The notes under the pieces were generated by a model. It was not told the DNA's origin. It did not search any database and saw only the letters and a program-made list of their open reading frames with translations. Made by a program: the position numbers and the translations under genes. Positions 7,331 to 15,952 of a stretch of 64,000 nucleotides of DNA are shown piece by piece; position 1 is the stretch's first letter, and each line of letters begins with the position of its first letter. The stretch lies in contig NZ_JANDJO010000010.1 of the NCBI RefSeq assembly GCF_024331145.1, forward strand, positions 1-64,000, in the 5' to 3' direction. This DNA comes from Shimia sp. CNT1-13L.2 (GTDB taxonomy: Bacteria; Pseudomonadota; Alphaproteobacteria; Rhodobacterales; Rhodobacteraceae).

Positions 7331-10158
7331 CAGAAGTCCTCCCCATAGGCCACATGTGCCGGGCCCTGGCCCACCTGCGATTTCGCCGCCGGATGTGCGG
7401 GCTCCGAAGGTCCGCCAGCCGGTGCCTTCTCGATGTTGACGCGAAGATCAAACCACGCCGCCTGCCCCGTCACCGGATCCGAGTTGGCCCAGCGCAGGCC
7501 GTCTCCCTTGTCCGGCAACAACTCGTGAATGAGGTGGTTCAACAGGAAGCCCTGCGTGGCCTCGGGCGCATCTTCGCTCAGCGCCCATGCACCGCGTTTC
7601 TTGCCAATCGCGTTCCAGGTCCAGACCGTATCGCCATTCAGCGCGTCCATGCGGGCAACCGGCACCTTGATCTTGCCGTGCACCGACGTGACATAGGCCC
7701 AGTCCCCCTCTTCAAACCCCTTCTCGTCCCAGACCTTGCCGGGGATATAAAGGCGGTTGACGTTGGTGATCTGGCGCAGCCACGCGTTCTGCGATCCCCA
7801 CGAATGGTACATGTGCATCGGGCGCTGGGTCAGCGCATGCAGCGGATATTCATCGTGATCCACAGCTGCGTCCTCGAAGGGCTGGTACCACTCGGGCAGT
7901 GGCGTAAAGGCCGCCTTGATCCGTTCGCGCATGTTTTCGGGCGGTTGGCTATCACCAATCCCCTCGGCCGCACGCTGCATCTTGCGGGCCGGTTCGAGGT
8001 AAAGGTTGAACACATAGGGCTGTGGCGCGTCGAACAGGCCGATGCCTACTGCCCAGTCCTGATAGGCCGCGTTCCAGGGCTTGTAATACAGCGCCTCTTC
8101 CGGAACGTGCCCCATCCAGAAACCACCGTTTTCGATGTATTTGTCCAGCTGATCCGGGTTCGGGGCCCCACGCCCCTCGCCCGAACCGTCCTCGTTACGC
8201 CAACCTGCCAGCGGCCCCACACCGGGGCGGCGTTCGTGAGTGGTGATATAATCGGCATAGTCGGCGTATTTCTGGCTGCCATCCTCGTTGACCCAGCCCG
8301 GCAGACCAAGGCGCGCGCCCAGATCACAAAGCGCAGACTGGAAGCCTTTGACATTGCGGTCGGGTTCGACCACCGGCCAGCGGATCGCATCCGCCGCCGC
8401 ATCCGCCTCGCAGATCGGGCGATCCAGAAGCGAAATACAGTCGTGCCGCTCAAGATAGGTGGTATCCGGCAGGATCAGGTCGGCATAGGCCACCATCTCC
8501 GAGGAATAGGCATCCGAGTAGATGATATGCGGGATCACGTAGTCGCCGTTGTCATTCTGGTCGGTGAGCATGCGCATCACCTCGGATGTGTTCATCGACG
8601 AGTTCCACGCCATGTTCGCCATATAAAGGAACAGCGTATCGATCTTATACGGATCACCGGCATGGGCGTTCGAGATCACCATGTGCATCAACCCATGCAC
8701 CGAGAACGGGTTCTCCCAGCTGAAGGCCTTGTCGATCCGCTTGGGATTGCCGTCGTCGTCAATCAGCAAATCTTCCGGCCCCATCGGATAGCCAAGGTGC
8801 GGCCCCGGCAGCGGCTGTCCCGGCTTGTCGCAGGCATGCGGTTTCGGATGCGCCTCGGGCGGCTTGGGATAGGGCGGCTTGAAGCGGAACCCACCGGGCA
8901 CCTCGACGCTGCCCAGCAGGATCTGCAAGAGATGCAGCGCGCGACAGGTCTGGAAACCGTTGGAATGCGCCGAAATCCCGCGCATGGCATGAAAGGCGAC
9001 CGGACGGCCGATCATCTTGTCGTGCTTTTCGCCCTTCCAGTCCGTCCACGGCTGATCAATGGTGATTTCTTCTTCAAAGGCAACTCGCGCCAGTTCCGCC
9101 GCCACTGCCCTGATTTTGGCCGCGGTCAGACCACAGGTCTCGGCCACCGCGTCCGGCGAATAGCGCGCATCCAGATAGGTTTCCGCCAAAAGCTGGAAGG
9201 CCGTGCGATAGGTTTTGCCATCCTGCGAGTAGCTGGCGGCAAGGTTCGCCGTCACACCTTTCGCGTCATAGGCCGCAAGACCGCCGTTCGCGCGATCCAC
9301 CACCTGCGCCTTGCCCTCTGCATCGCGCAGGAACAGGCCAAAATCATCGGCCCCTTCATCCGCGCTCACCAGGAAACCGGCGTTGGTATAGCGGCAGAGG
9401 TATTCCAGATCGACCTTACCGGCGCGCAGCAGCTCGTGCATGATCGCCATGATGAACAACCCGTCGGTGCCGGGGGTGATGCCGATCCATTCATCAGCCA
9501 CCGCGTTATAGCCCGAACGGATCGGGTTCACGCCGATGACCTTGCCGCCATTCGCCTTGAGACGGCCAATACCCGCCTTGATCGGGTTCGAATCGTGATC
9601 TTCCGCCACGCCGAAAATCATGAACAGCTTCGCACGGTCCCAGTCCGGCTGGCCGAACTCCCAGAACGCACCGCCCATGGTATAGATACCAGCCGCCGCC
9701 ATGTTGACCGAGCAAAAGCCGCCGTGCGCGGCATAGTTCGGCGTGCCATAGGCCTGTGCCCAAAGCGAGGTGAAACTCTGCGACTGGTCACGTCCGGTGA
9801 AGAAGGCAAGCTTTTCCGGCGTCTTGTCACGCAGGGGACCCATCCAGCCCACCGCGATGTCATAGGCCTCGTCCCAGCTGATTTCCTCGAACTCGCCCGA
9901 CCCCCGCGGCCCCACCCGCTTCATCGGCGCCTTGAGGCGCGCGGGCGAATAGTGCTGCATGATTCCAGCCGAGCCCTTGGCGCACAACACACCCTTGTTG
10001 ACCGGGTGGTCGCGGTTGCCCTCGATGTATTTGACCTTGCCGTCCTGCAGGTGGACGTTGATCCCACAGCGGCATGCGCACATATAGCAGGTCGTTTTGC
10101 GGATTTCGTCCGACACTTTCGGCGACGGACGCGCCGCAATCTTGGTCCCCTGGCTCAC
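7330..10158 (-). CDS. soeA: Molybdopterin sulfite dehydrogenase catalytic subunit SoeA
   Basis: 942-residue member of the DMSO-reductase superfamily binding bis-MGD. The N-terminal [4Fe-4S] motif is Cys24-x2-Cys27-x3-Cys31-x27-Cys59, and HGGFCSVN (Cys149) is the probable molybdenum ligand, as in the PsrA/SoeA branch. No twin-arginine signal is present: the protein begins MSQGTKIAAR. This argues for the cytoplasmic SoeA enzyme, which oxidises sulfite to sulfate, rather than periplasmic PsrA or DmsA. It is first in the soeABC operon, which lies 10 kb from the sox genes and next to cysG. A function other than sulfite oxidation, such as reduction of another substrate, cannot be excluded by sequence alone. 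Confidence 0.85.
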   Translation of the reverse strand: MSQGTKIAARPSPKVSDEIRKTTCYMCACRCGINVHLQDGKVKYIEGNRDHPVNKGVLCAKGSAGIMQHYSPARLKAPMKRVGPRGSGEFEEISWDEAYDIAVGWMGPLRDKTPEKLAFFTGRDQSQSFTSLWAQAYGTPNYAAHGGFCSVNMAAAGIYTMGGAFWEFGQPDWDRAKLFMIFGVAEDHDSNPIKAGIGRLKANGGKVIGVNPIRSGYNAVADEWIGITPGTDGLFIMAIMHELLRAGKVDLEYLCRYTNAGFLVSADEGADDFGLFLRDAEGKAQVVDRANGGLAAYDAKGVTANLAASYSQDGKTYRTAFQLLAETYLDARYSPDAVAETCGLTAAKIRAVAAELARVAFEEEITIDQPWTDWKGEKHDKMIGRPVAFHAMRGISAHSNGFQTCRALHLLQILLGSVEVPGGFRFKPPYPKPPEAHPKPHACDKPGQPLPGPHLGYPMGPEDLLIDDDGNPKRIDKAFSWENPFSVHGLMHMVISNAHAGDPYKIDTLFLYMANMAWNSSMNTSEVMRMLTDQNDNGDYVIPHIIYSDAYSSEMVAYADLILPDTTYLERHDCISLLDRPICEADAAADAIRWPVVEPDRNVKGFQSALCDLGARLGLPGWVNEDGSQKYADYADYITTHERRPGVGPLAGWRNEDGSGEGRGAPNPDQLDKYIENGGFWMGHVPEEALYYKPWNAAYQDWAVGIGLFDAPQPYVFNLYLEPARKMQRAAEGIGDSQPPENMRERIKAAFTPLPEWYQPFEDAAVDHDEYPLHALTQRPMHMYHSWGSQNAWLRQITNVNRLYIPGKVWDEKGFEEGDWAYVTSVHGKIKVPVARMDALNGDTVWTWNAIGKKRGAWALSEDAPEATQGFLLNHLIHELLPDKGDGLRWANSDPVTGQAAWFDLRVNIEKAPAGGPSEPAHPAAKSQVGQGPAHVAYGEDF

Positions 10159-10228
10159 GCTTGGTCCTCCCTGTTCGTCTTCGACACAATGCGCGGAAAA
10201 GCCTTCCCGACATAAGGCCAGTCACAAG

Positions 10229-10272
10229 GGGACTATAGTCCCAGATAGACATCTGGAAAGAACATGTTTCCA
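10229..10272. promoter_or_regulatory. Three stacked inverted repeats upstream of soeA
   Basis: In 44 bases I see a perfect 14-base palindrome, GGGACTATAGTCCC (10229-10242). Next is CCAGAT-N4-ATCTGG (10241-10256), and then TGGAAA-N7-TTTCCA (10254-10272). They lie 71-114 bases before the soeA start and after the cysG stop, so they probably mark the regulated soe promoter. The proteins that bind are unknown; no candidate regulator gene is adjacent. Confidence 0.65.
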
Positions 10273-10313
10273 AGAAAGAGAAAATGATCCGAAAATCGTC
10301 CCGCAGACACCTG

Positions 10314-11765
10314 TCAGAGCTTGGCGACTTCACCAGCGGACAGCGACAGGGCATGAAGCCCCTCGGCCCCGGATTTCCCTGCTCCCGATAGGGTTTCACG
10401 CAGGGCAACCACGCCGCCGATGATAATCATCGCCGGCCCCTTGAGCCCTGCCTTCGCGACCTCATCGACGATTGTTGCCAAGGTTCCAACCACCACCTTT
10501 TGCTGTGGCGTTGTGCCATTTTCGATCACCGCGACCTCGGTGCTCATTTCCACGCCATGTGCCTCGAATCCATCGGTCAATTGGCCAAGGCTACCCAAAC
10601 CCATGTAAACTGCGACGGTTTGGGATGGCCGCACGAGAACCTCCCAGTCGAGATCCAGCACGCCATTCTTGCCATGCGCCGTCACAAAGACACAGGATTG
10701 CGCGTGGTTGCGATGGGTCAGGGGAATGCCCGCATAGGCCCCGCAGCCTGCCGCCGCCGTGATCCCCGGCACCACCTTGAACGGAACGCCGGCCTTGGCC
10801 AGAACCTCGATCTCTTCCCCGCCGCGCCCAAAGATGAAGGGATCACCGCCCTTCAGACGCAGAACGCGATTGCCCTCGGAGGCCAGCCGCGCCATCAGCT
10901 CCGAGATGTCTTCCTGCGCCATGACGTGATTGTTGGGGCTCTTGCCCACATAGATCCGCTCCGCATCGCGCCGCACGAGAGACAGGATGTCATCCCCGAT
11001 CAGGCGGTCATAAAGCACCACATCTGCCCGCTGCATCAGGCGAAGCGCCCGGAACGTGAGCAGGTCGGGATCGCCCGGCCCTGCCCCGACAAGATAGACT
11101 TCGCCCATCGGGGTCTGACCTTCGGTGCGTGCCTGTTCGAGATCGTGGTCGAACCGGGCGTTCGCGGCATCCGTGTCCCCTTCGAGGAACAGATCACCAA
11201 CAGGCCCGTCGATCATCCTCTCCCAGAAATGGCGCCGTTCCCGCCCACCGCTGATCGCCTCTGCGATCCGCTCGCGAAACTCACCAACAAACGAGGCCAG
11301 CCGCCCATAGGCGGACGGCAGGGTCGCCTCGATCCGCGCCCGAAGGGTGCGGGCAATGATGGGGGCCGCGCCTCCCGTCGAAATGGCGACGACCACCGGA
11401 GACCGGTCCACGATCGAAGGGGTGATGAAATCGCAGTAATCGGGACGGTCGGCGATATTGCAGAGTATCTTGAACTCGCGCGACCACGCATAAAGCCGCT
11501 CGTCGCGCTCATCGACCTCGGATGCCCCGTAAAGAACCGTCGCGCCTTCAACGTCTTTCCGCTCTGGCAGTCGGGCCTCAAACGACATGTTCGCATAGCC
11601 CTTCTCCACAAGCGCCAACAACTCGGCACCCGGCTCAGGATCAAAGGCATGTACCTTCGCCCCGGCGGACAAGGCCCTTTCCACCCGGCGCGCCGCCACC
11701 GTGCCGCCGCCATCGACAACGACAAGTTTGTTCTTCAGGCCAAGGAAAACGGGAAGATGTTCCAT
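10314..11765 (-). CDS. cysG: Siroheme synthase CysG (precorrin-2 dehydrogenase/ferrochelatase + uroporphyrinogen-III methyltransferase)
   Basis: Trifunctional enzyme of 483 residues. The N-terminal CysGB part begins [20 protein letters not shown] and has a glycine-rich NAD site, followed by [14 protein letters not shown]. From about residue 240 the CysGA methyltransferase domain starts, with [14 protein letters not shown] and later [13 protein letters not shown]. It makes siroheme, the cofactor of sulfite and nitrite reductases. The ATG at 11765 aligns with the Escherichia coli CysG start (MDHLPIF) and is preferred to the longer frame from 11828. It is upstream of soeABC on the same strand, with 155 bases between them. 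Confidence 0.92.
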   Translation of the reverse strand: MEHLPVFLGLKNKLVVVDGGGTVAARRVERALSAGAKVHAFDPEPGAELLALVEKGYANMSFEARLPERKDVEGATVLYGASEVDERDERLYAWSREFKILCNIADRPDYCDFITPSIVDRSPVVVAISTGGAAPIIARTLRARIEATLPSAYGRLASFVGEFRERIAEAISGGRERRHFWERMIDGPVGDLFLEGDTDAANARFDHDLEQARTEGQTPMGEVYLVGAGPGDPDLLTFRALRLMQRADVVLYDRLIGDDILSLVRRDAERIYVGKSPNNHVMAQEDISELMARLASEGNRVLRLKGGDPFIFGRGGEEIEVLAKAGVPFKVVPGITAAAGCGAYAGIPLTHRNHAQSCVFVTAHGKNGVLDLDWEVLVRPSQTVAVYMGLGSLGQLTDGFEAHGVEMSTEVAVIENGTTPQQKVVVGTLATIVDEVAKAGLKGPAMIIIGGVVALRETLSGAGKSGAEGLHALSLSAGEVAKL

Positions 11766-11900
11766 TTCGGATCCAGTCGCATTGCATTTGATTGCGGGCA
11801 AAAGCCACGGTTTGCCGCGGGACTTCAAGCATACGCCTGCCGCATTCCTCCTGAAAAGGACGCAGTTGCAGGTTGTCTGCCTTAAATTTCGGCAGTTTCC

Positions 11901-12470
11901 TCAGCCGTCACTCAGGGCCGCATTGATCAGGGTCGTGGCCGCGCCCTTCGCATCCTGCGCCGGATCACAGCCGAATTTCATCACTGCGGTCACGATCGCG
12001 CCCTCCTTCAAAAGCATCAGCTGGCACGCCAGAGCTTCTGGATCAGCGGCCCCCGCCTCGCGGGCAATGGATGTCACGTAGTCAAGAAGCAGACGCTTGT
12101 GTTCGCCCGATTGCACATGGATCGGATGATCCGGTTCCTGGAACTCGGCGCTGGCCTTGATGAACATGCAACCGCGGAACTCCGGTTCATCAAACCACTC
12201 CCCAAGGGCATCGAACATCGCAAGCAGACGCTCGCGCGGCGTGTCGCCCAGGGCTTCGATCCGACGAAACAGCCAGTTGCGAAAATTCTCGTCCCGCAGG
12301 CGAAGCACGGCAAGGATGATCTCTTCCTTGGTGCGAAAATGCTTGTACATCGACGTCTTGGAGACCCCCGTCTCCTTGACCAGCATATCCATGCCCGTGG
12401 CGTGAAATCCGTTCCGATAGAACACCTTCAACGCCTGCCGAATCAACTCATCACGCTTATTGGGCCGCAT
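11901..12470 (-). CDS. TetR/AcrR family repressor of the divergent 12.7-16 kb cassette
   Basis: 189-residue regulator. The N-terminal helix-turn-helix reads TGMDMLVKETGVSKTSMYKH, followed by the usual FRTKEEIILAVL, and the C-terminal ligand domain is of the AefR/YcdC-like type. The ATG at 12470 has an ideal TGGAGG site before it; upstream codons to 12524 are not needed. The gene is divergent from the cassette starting at 12687. A GTACCGATCGGTAC-type palindrome occurs once before its own start and twice before the cassette, so autorepression plus cassette repression is the simplest model. The inducer is unknown. Confidence 0.9.
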   Translation of the reverse strand: MRPNKRDELIRQALKVFYRNGFHATGMDMLVKETGVSKTSMYKHFRTKEEIILAVLRLRDENFRNWLFRRIEALGDTPRERLLAMFDALGEWFDEPEFRGCMFIKASAEFQEPDHPIHVQSGEHKRLLLDYVTSIAREAGAADPEALACQLMLLKEGAIVTAVMKFGCDPAQDAKGAATTLINAALSDG

Positions 12471-12485
12471 ATCGCCTCCAAACTG

Positions 12486-12497
12486 TACTGATCGGTA
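12486..12497. promoter_or_regulatory. TetR operator O1 (repressor side)
   Basis: TACTGATCGGTA is the central 12 bases of the palindrome seen at 12616-12629, with one mismatched pair. It lies 16 bases upstream of the repressor start codon at 12470, in the right place for autorepression. Confidence 0.7.
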
Positions 12498-12615
12498 AAT
12501 ATTTTTCCTGAGCACGAATGTCAAGAAACCTCTGAGAAATCACGAAAAATTTGGCTGACTGTTAAGCTTTGAAAGCACCTCAAAGCAAGAGGGCAAAATT
12601 TTTCCTTGCCAAAAA

Positions 12616-12629
12616 GTACCGATCGGTAC
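12616..12629. promoter_or_regulatory. TetR operator O2 (perfect palindrome)
   Basis: GTACCGATCGGTAC is a perfect 14-base palindrome. A TATAG-like -10 element starts four bases downstream, and a TTGCCA element ends five bases upstream at 12611, so the site overlaps the probable core promoter of the cassette. This suggests classical steric repression. Confidence 0.8.
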
Positions 12630-12648
12630 ACTTATAGCCACACAGGGT

Positions 12649-12662
12649 GAACAGATCGGTAC
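12649..12662. promoter_or_regulatory. TetR operator O3
   Basis: GAACAGATCGGTAC matches 12 of 14 positions of operator O2. Centre-to-centre distance from O2 is 33 bp, about three helical turns, so two dimers would sit on the same DNA face. It lies downstream of the likely -10 element, before the first gene. Confidence 0.7.
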
Positions 12663-12686
12663 ACCCAATATTTGGAGACCGAATTC

Positions 12687-12869
12687 ATGACCAAAATACC
12701 TTTGACCACCTCCGTCACTTTGGCAGGCCTGATGATTGCCGGCCTCTCGACCGTTGCCGACACGGCACCGCTTGGCGCCAAGGCCACCATTGATCCCATG
12801 CTCGACAAGGGCGCCTGTGCGCTTTCGTTCAGCGACACCCTCGAAACACCAACACGGGCGACGCGCTAA
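12687..12869 (+). CDS. Small exported peptide, first gene of the TetR-controlled cassette
   Basis: Sixty residues starting at the ATG at 12687, preceded by TTGGAG. The N-terminus [20 protein letters not shown] is signal-peptide-like, with possible cleavage near residues 24-27, leaving a mature peptide of some 35 residues with one cysteine. I do not recognise a family. Its position directly behind two operators and ahead of four enzyme-type genes makes translation likely, but it could instead be a leader whose translation matters more than its product. A GC-rich inverted repeat (GGCCGGG at 12882, CCCGGCC at 12910) follows before the next gene. Confidence 0.55.
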   Translation: MTKIPLTTSVTLAGLMIAGLSTVADTAPLGAKATIDPMLDKGACALSFSDTLETPTRATR

Positions 12870-12952
12870 GGCCCGTTCCCCGGCCGGGCAACACTCCTAG
12901 ACTCTCGTACCCGGCCCGGTCGGGGAGAAATCACCATCCCGAAGGACATCCA

Positions 12953-13417
12953 ATGACCCGCCCTCCTCTTCCCCCGTTCACCCGTGAAACCGCCCTGCAA
13001 AAAGTGCGCGCCGCAGAAGACGCATGGAACACCCGCAATCCGCAGGGTGTCGCTCCCGCCTATACCGACAACAGCGTCTGGAGAAATCGCGACACCTTCC
13101 TGCGTGGCCACGGGGAAATCATCTCGTTCCTGAGCCGCAAGTGGCAACGCGAGCAGGATTATCGCCTGATCAAGGAACTCTGGACCTACGCGGAGAACCG
13201 TATCGCCGTGCGCTTTGCCTATGAATGGCACGACGGCTCGGGCCAATGGTACCGCTCCTACGGCAACGAAAACTGGGAATTCGCCGAGGATGGCCGCATG
13301 CGCCGCCGCATCGCGTCGATCAATGACATGCGCATCGATCCCCGGGATCGCCTGTTCCAGTGGCGGCTCGGTCCCCGCCCCGCAAACCACCCCGGCCTCG
13401 AAGACTTCGGCCTGTAA
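12953..13417 (+). CDS. NTF2-like protein (DUF1348 family)
   Basis: 154-residue cytoplasmic protein with the cone-shaped SnoaL/NTF2-like fold expected from motifs such as [26 protein letters not shown] and [21 protein letters not shown]. These are typical of the DUF1348 family, whose exact function is unknown. The ATG at 12953 follows AAGGACATCCA. It is the second gene of the cassette and is spaced 14 bases from the next one. NTF2-like proteins often bind or isomerise small hydrophobic molecules. In this context it may act on the same compound as the hydrolase, which is inference. Confidence 0.85.
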   Translation: MTRPPLPPFTRETALQKVRAAEDAWNTRNPQGVAPAYTDNSVWRNRDTFLRGHGEIISFLSRKWQREQDYRLIKELWTYAENRIAVRFAYEWHDGSGQWYRSYGNENWEFAEDGRMRRRIASINDMRIDPRDRLFQWRLGPRPANHPGLEDFGL

Positions 13418-13431
13418 AGAAAGGACATCCC

Positions 13432-14049
13432 ATGCCCCGCGCTTTTGCAGAAATCGCATTCACCCCCGCCGTACAGGCCCAACAAACCCGCATGGGCAGT
13501 GCCGGCAGCTATGCCAAGTTCCTCGCGCCCGAGGTCGAAGGCGGTCGCCTAATCGGCCCCGACGAAAAAGCCTTCATCGAGGCCCGCGACGGCATGTACC
13601 AGGCGACGGTTTCGGAAACCGGCTGGCCCTACGTGCAGTTTCGCGGCGGCCCCGCAGGCTGGCTCAAGGTGCTTGATCCGCAGACCATTGCCTATGCCGA
13701 CCTGCGCGGAAACCGCCAGTACGTGAGCCTTGGCAACCTGCAAGGCAACGACCGCGTGTCGATCATCTTCATGGACTATCCCAACCGCGCCCGCCTCAAG
13801 CTGATGGGGCGTGTGGAATTCGTCGATGCCGCCGATGACCCCGACCTGATCGCGCGGCTGATGCCCGAAGGCCAGAAAATGGCCCCTGAACGCGCGGTTC
13901 TGATCAAGGTGGCAGGGTTCGACTGGAACTGCCCCCGCAATATTCCCATGCGGTTCACCCCTGATGAACTCGCCCCCCATTTGGCCCCGCTGCACGACAG
14001 GATTGCCGAGTTGCAGGCCGAAAACGAAGCCCTGAAGGCCCAAGGCTGA
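13432..14049 (+). CDS. Pyridoxamine 5'-phosphate oxidase-like flavin-binding protein
   Basis: 205 residues with the split-barrel PNPOx-like fold, inferred from DGMYQATVSETGWPYVQFRG, YADLRGNRQYVSLGN and RVSIIFMDYPNRARLKLMG, which form the FMN or F420-like binding region. The C-terminus (HDRIAELQAENEALKAQ) looks like a short coiled coil. The ATG at 13432 follows AAAGGACATCCC and is preferred to the earlier frame from 13360, which overlaps the previous gene. It is not PdxH itself, since the PLP-binding signature is absent. It is more likely a general flavin-dependent reductase or oxidase of the cassette. Confidence 0.85.
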   Translation: MPRAFAEIAFTPAVQAQQTRMGSAGSYAKFLAPEVEGGRLIGPDEKAFIEARDGMYQATVSETGWPYVQFRGGPAGWLKVLDPQTIAYADLRGNRQYVSLGNLQGNDRVSIIFMDYPNRARLKLMGRVEFVDAADDPDLIARLMPEGQKMAPERAVLIKVAGFDWNCPRNIPMRFTPDELAPHLAPLHDRIAELQAENEALKAQG

Positions 14050-14082
14050 CAGGGAAACCCCCTAAATTTGAAAGGAAACGAC

Positions 14083-15054
14083 ATGAATAAAACGATTATT
14101 GCCGAACTTCGCGCCGCGCTCCTGACAACTTCCATGGTCGTAGCAATGGCCCTGCCAGGTGGGGCCGAGGCCACCGAAGCCTCTTCCATGATGCCCAAGG
14201 TAGATTTCAACACAGTCATGCTCGATGGCCTCAAGATCGCCTACCGCGAAGCGGGTGACCCGTCGAAGCCAACCGTCCTTCTGTTGCACGGCTTTCCGAC
14301 ATCGTCGCACATGTTCCGTAACCTGATCCCGGTTCTAGCGCGCGACTACCACGTGATTGCCCCCGACTATCCGGGTTTCGGGGCCTCGGACATGCCAAAG
14401 GCCGAAGATTATGACTATGGCTTTGAAAACACGGCGCAACTCGTGACCCGCCTGCTCGATCTCAAGGGCGTTGACCGCTATGCCGTCTACCTCATGGATT
14501 ACGGCGCGCCCGTGGGCTACCGGATGTTTGCCAACGATCCCGAACGCGTCTCTGCCTTCATCATCCAGAACGGCAACGCCTATGAAGAAGGCCTGCGCGA
14601 GTTCTGGGATCCGATGCGCGACTACTGGAAATCGCCCTCGGACAAGACCGCCGATCCCCTGCGCGGCTTCCTGACCTTCGAGGCGACCAAGTGGCAATTC
14701 ACCCACGGCACCCAGAACCCCGAGGCCATCAACCCCGACAACTTCTGGCACGTGCAATACCTGCTGGACCGTCCGGGCAATCAGGAGGTCCAGCTGGAAT
14801 GGTTCCTCGACTATGGCACCAACGTCGGGGAATATCCCAAGTGGCAGGCCCTGTTTCGCGAGCATCAGCCGCCTGCGCTTTTGATGTGGGGCAAGAACGA
14901 CGTGATCTTCCCCGAGGACGGCGCGCATCCCTACAAGCGTGACCTCGCCAATCTGGATTTCCACATCCTCGACACCGGCCACTTCGCGCTTGAAGAATAC
15001 GGCGACGAAATCGCGACCGAGATGCTGGCCTTCCTCGACCGCACCGCCAACTAA
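14083..15054 (+). CDS. Exported alpha/beta-hydrolase (haloalkane dehalogenase/epoxide hydrolase type)
   Basis: 323 residues, beginning with a hydrophobic signal-like segment (residues 10-30, ending GGAEA). The fold is recognisable from LLLHGFPTSSHMF (oxyanion HGFP) and DYPGFGASD. The nucleophile is probably Asp139 in LMDYGAPVG, the position where dehalogenases and epoxide hydrolases carry aspartate rather than serine. The acid is Asp273 in WGKNDVIFP and the base His300 in DTGHFALEE. The start at 14083 follows AAAGGAAACGAC. Export to the periplasm of a hydrolase while its cassette partners look cytoplasmic is notable. The substrate is unknown; a reactive epoxide, lactone or halogenated compound would fit. 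Confidence 0.85.
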   Translation: MNKTIIAELRAALLTTSMVVAMALPGGAEATEASSMMPKVDFNTVMLDGLKIAYREAGDPSKPTVLLLHGFPTSSHMFRNLIPVLARDYHVIAPDYPGFGASDMPKAEDYDYGFENTAQLVTRLLDLKGVDRYAVYLMDYGAPVGYRMFANDPERVSAFIIQNGNAYEEGLREFWDPMRDYWKSPSDKTADPLRGFLTFEATKWQFTHGTQNPEAINPDNFWHVQYLLDRPGNQEVQLEWFLDYGTNVGEYPKWQALFREHQPPALLMWGKNDVIFPEDGAHPYKRDLANLDFHILDTGHFALEEYGDEIATEMLAFLDRTAN

Positions 15055-15061
15055 GATCACG

Positions 15062-15087
15062 GGTCCGCCCCCTCATGCGGGCGGACC
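15062..15087 (+). repeat. Intercistronic hairpin before the phzF-like gene
   Basis: GGTCCGCCC (15062-15070) and GGGCGGACC (15079-15087) form a 9-bp stem with an 8-base loop. No T-run follows, so it is more likely an mRNA processing or stability element than a terminator; the AAAGGAG of the next gene lies 7 bases further. Confidence 0.6.
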
Positions 15088-15106
15088 TGCCCGAAAGGAG
15101 TTTACC

Positions 15107-15952
15107 ATGACACATCCCGACACCCTGACAATCGAACGTGTCGCCGCATTCTCAGACGGCGAAACCGGCGGGAACCCCGCAGGCGTGGTCATCGCCGATG
15201 CCCTGCCCTCCGAAACCGAAATGCAGCGTATCGCGGCCGAGGTCGGTTATTCCGAAACCGCCTTTGCCGCCCCGGAAGGGAACGCATGGCGCGTGCGCTA
15301 CTTTGCGCCCACCGTCGAAGTGGCCTTTTGCGGCCACGCCACCATCGCGCTGGCGACGCGATTGGCCGAACACAAGGGTCCCGGCACTTACGCCCTCACC
15401 CTGAACGACAGCAAGATCACCGTCGAAAGCCGCCAGATCAACGGTCGCGCGCAGGCCTCATTGACCTCACCACCGACGCGCAGCGCCCCGGCAGATCCCG
15501 CACTTGTGTCTGCGGCTCTCGATCTGTTCGGATTGCACTCATCCGACCTTGCCGAGGGCTTTCCTCCGGGTCTGGCCCACGCAGGTAATTATCACCTCGT
15601 TCTGGCCCTCAAGTCTCGCGATCTCCTGGCCCGGATCACCTATGATCTCGATGCCGGCGCCGCCCTGATGGCACAGCATGGTCTGACCACCATCAACCTT
15701 CTCTCCATCGAAACCCCGCGCCTGTTCCACAGCCGCAATGCATTTGCCATCGGCGGCGCTCTGGAAGACCCGGCCACAGGGGCCGCCGCCGCAGCGCTTG
15801 GTGGCTACCTGCGCGATCTCGGCTGGCCGCATGACGGCAGCATCGACATCATTCAGGGCGAAGACATGGGGGCACGCTCCCTGCTGCGGGTCGACATCCC
15901 CCCCACCAAAGGCAGTGGCATCCGCGTTTCCGGCACGGCCCGCACGCTCTAG
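15107..15952 (+). CDS. PhzF family isomerase/epimerase-like protein
   Basis: 281 residues with PhzF hallmarks: GGNPAGVVIAD near residue 21, the catalytic-glutamate segment VGYSETAF (Glu50), VAFCGHATIA and EDPATGAAAAAL near the C-terminus. Known members such as PhzF act on trans-2,3-dihydro-3-hydroxyanthranilate, but most are of unknown substrate. The ATG at 15107 has a strong AAAGGAG. It is the last gene of the TetR cassette, and its stop overlaps by two bases the stop of the convergent oxidoreductase gene. Confidence 0.9.
   Translation: MTHPDTLTIERVAAFSDGETGGNPAGVVIADALPSETEMQRIAAEVGYSETAFAAPEGNAWRVRYFAPTVEVAFCGHATIALATRLAEHKGPGTYALTLNDSKITVESRQINGRAQASLTSPPTRSAPADPALVSAALDLFGLHSSDLAEGFPPGLAHAGNYHLVLALKSRDLLARITYDLDAGAALMAQHGLTTINLLSIETPRLFHSRNAFAIGGALEDPATGAAAAALGGYLRDLGWPHDGSIDIIQGEDMGARSLLRVDIPPTKGSGIRVSGTARTL

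Noticed and set aside
7321-10215. A 964-codon open frame on the plus strand antisense to soeA
   Set aside because: It is the mirror of the soeA codon pattern in high-GC DNA. The translation is rich in His and Arg, has no domain or signal, and lacks a ribosome-binding site, whereas soeA on the other strand has intact cofactor motifs.
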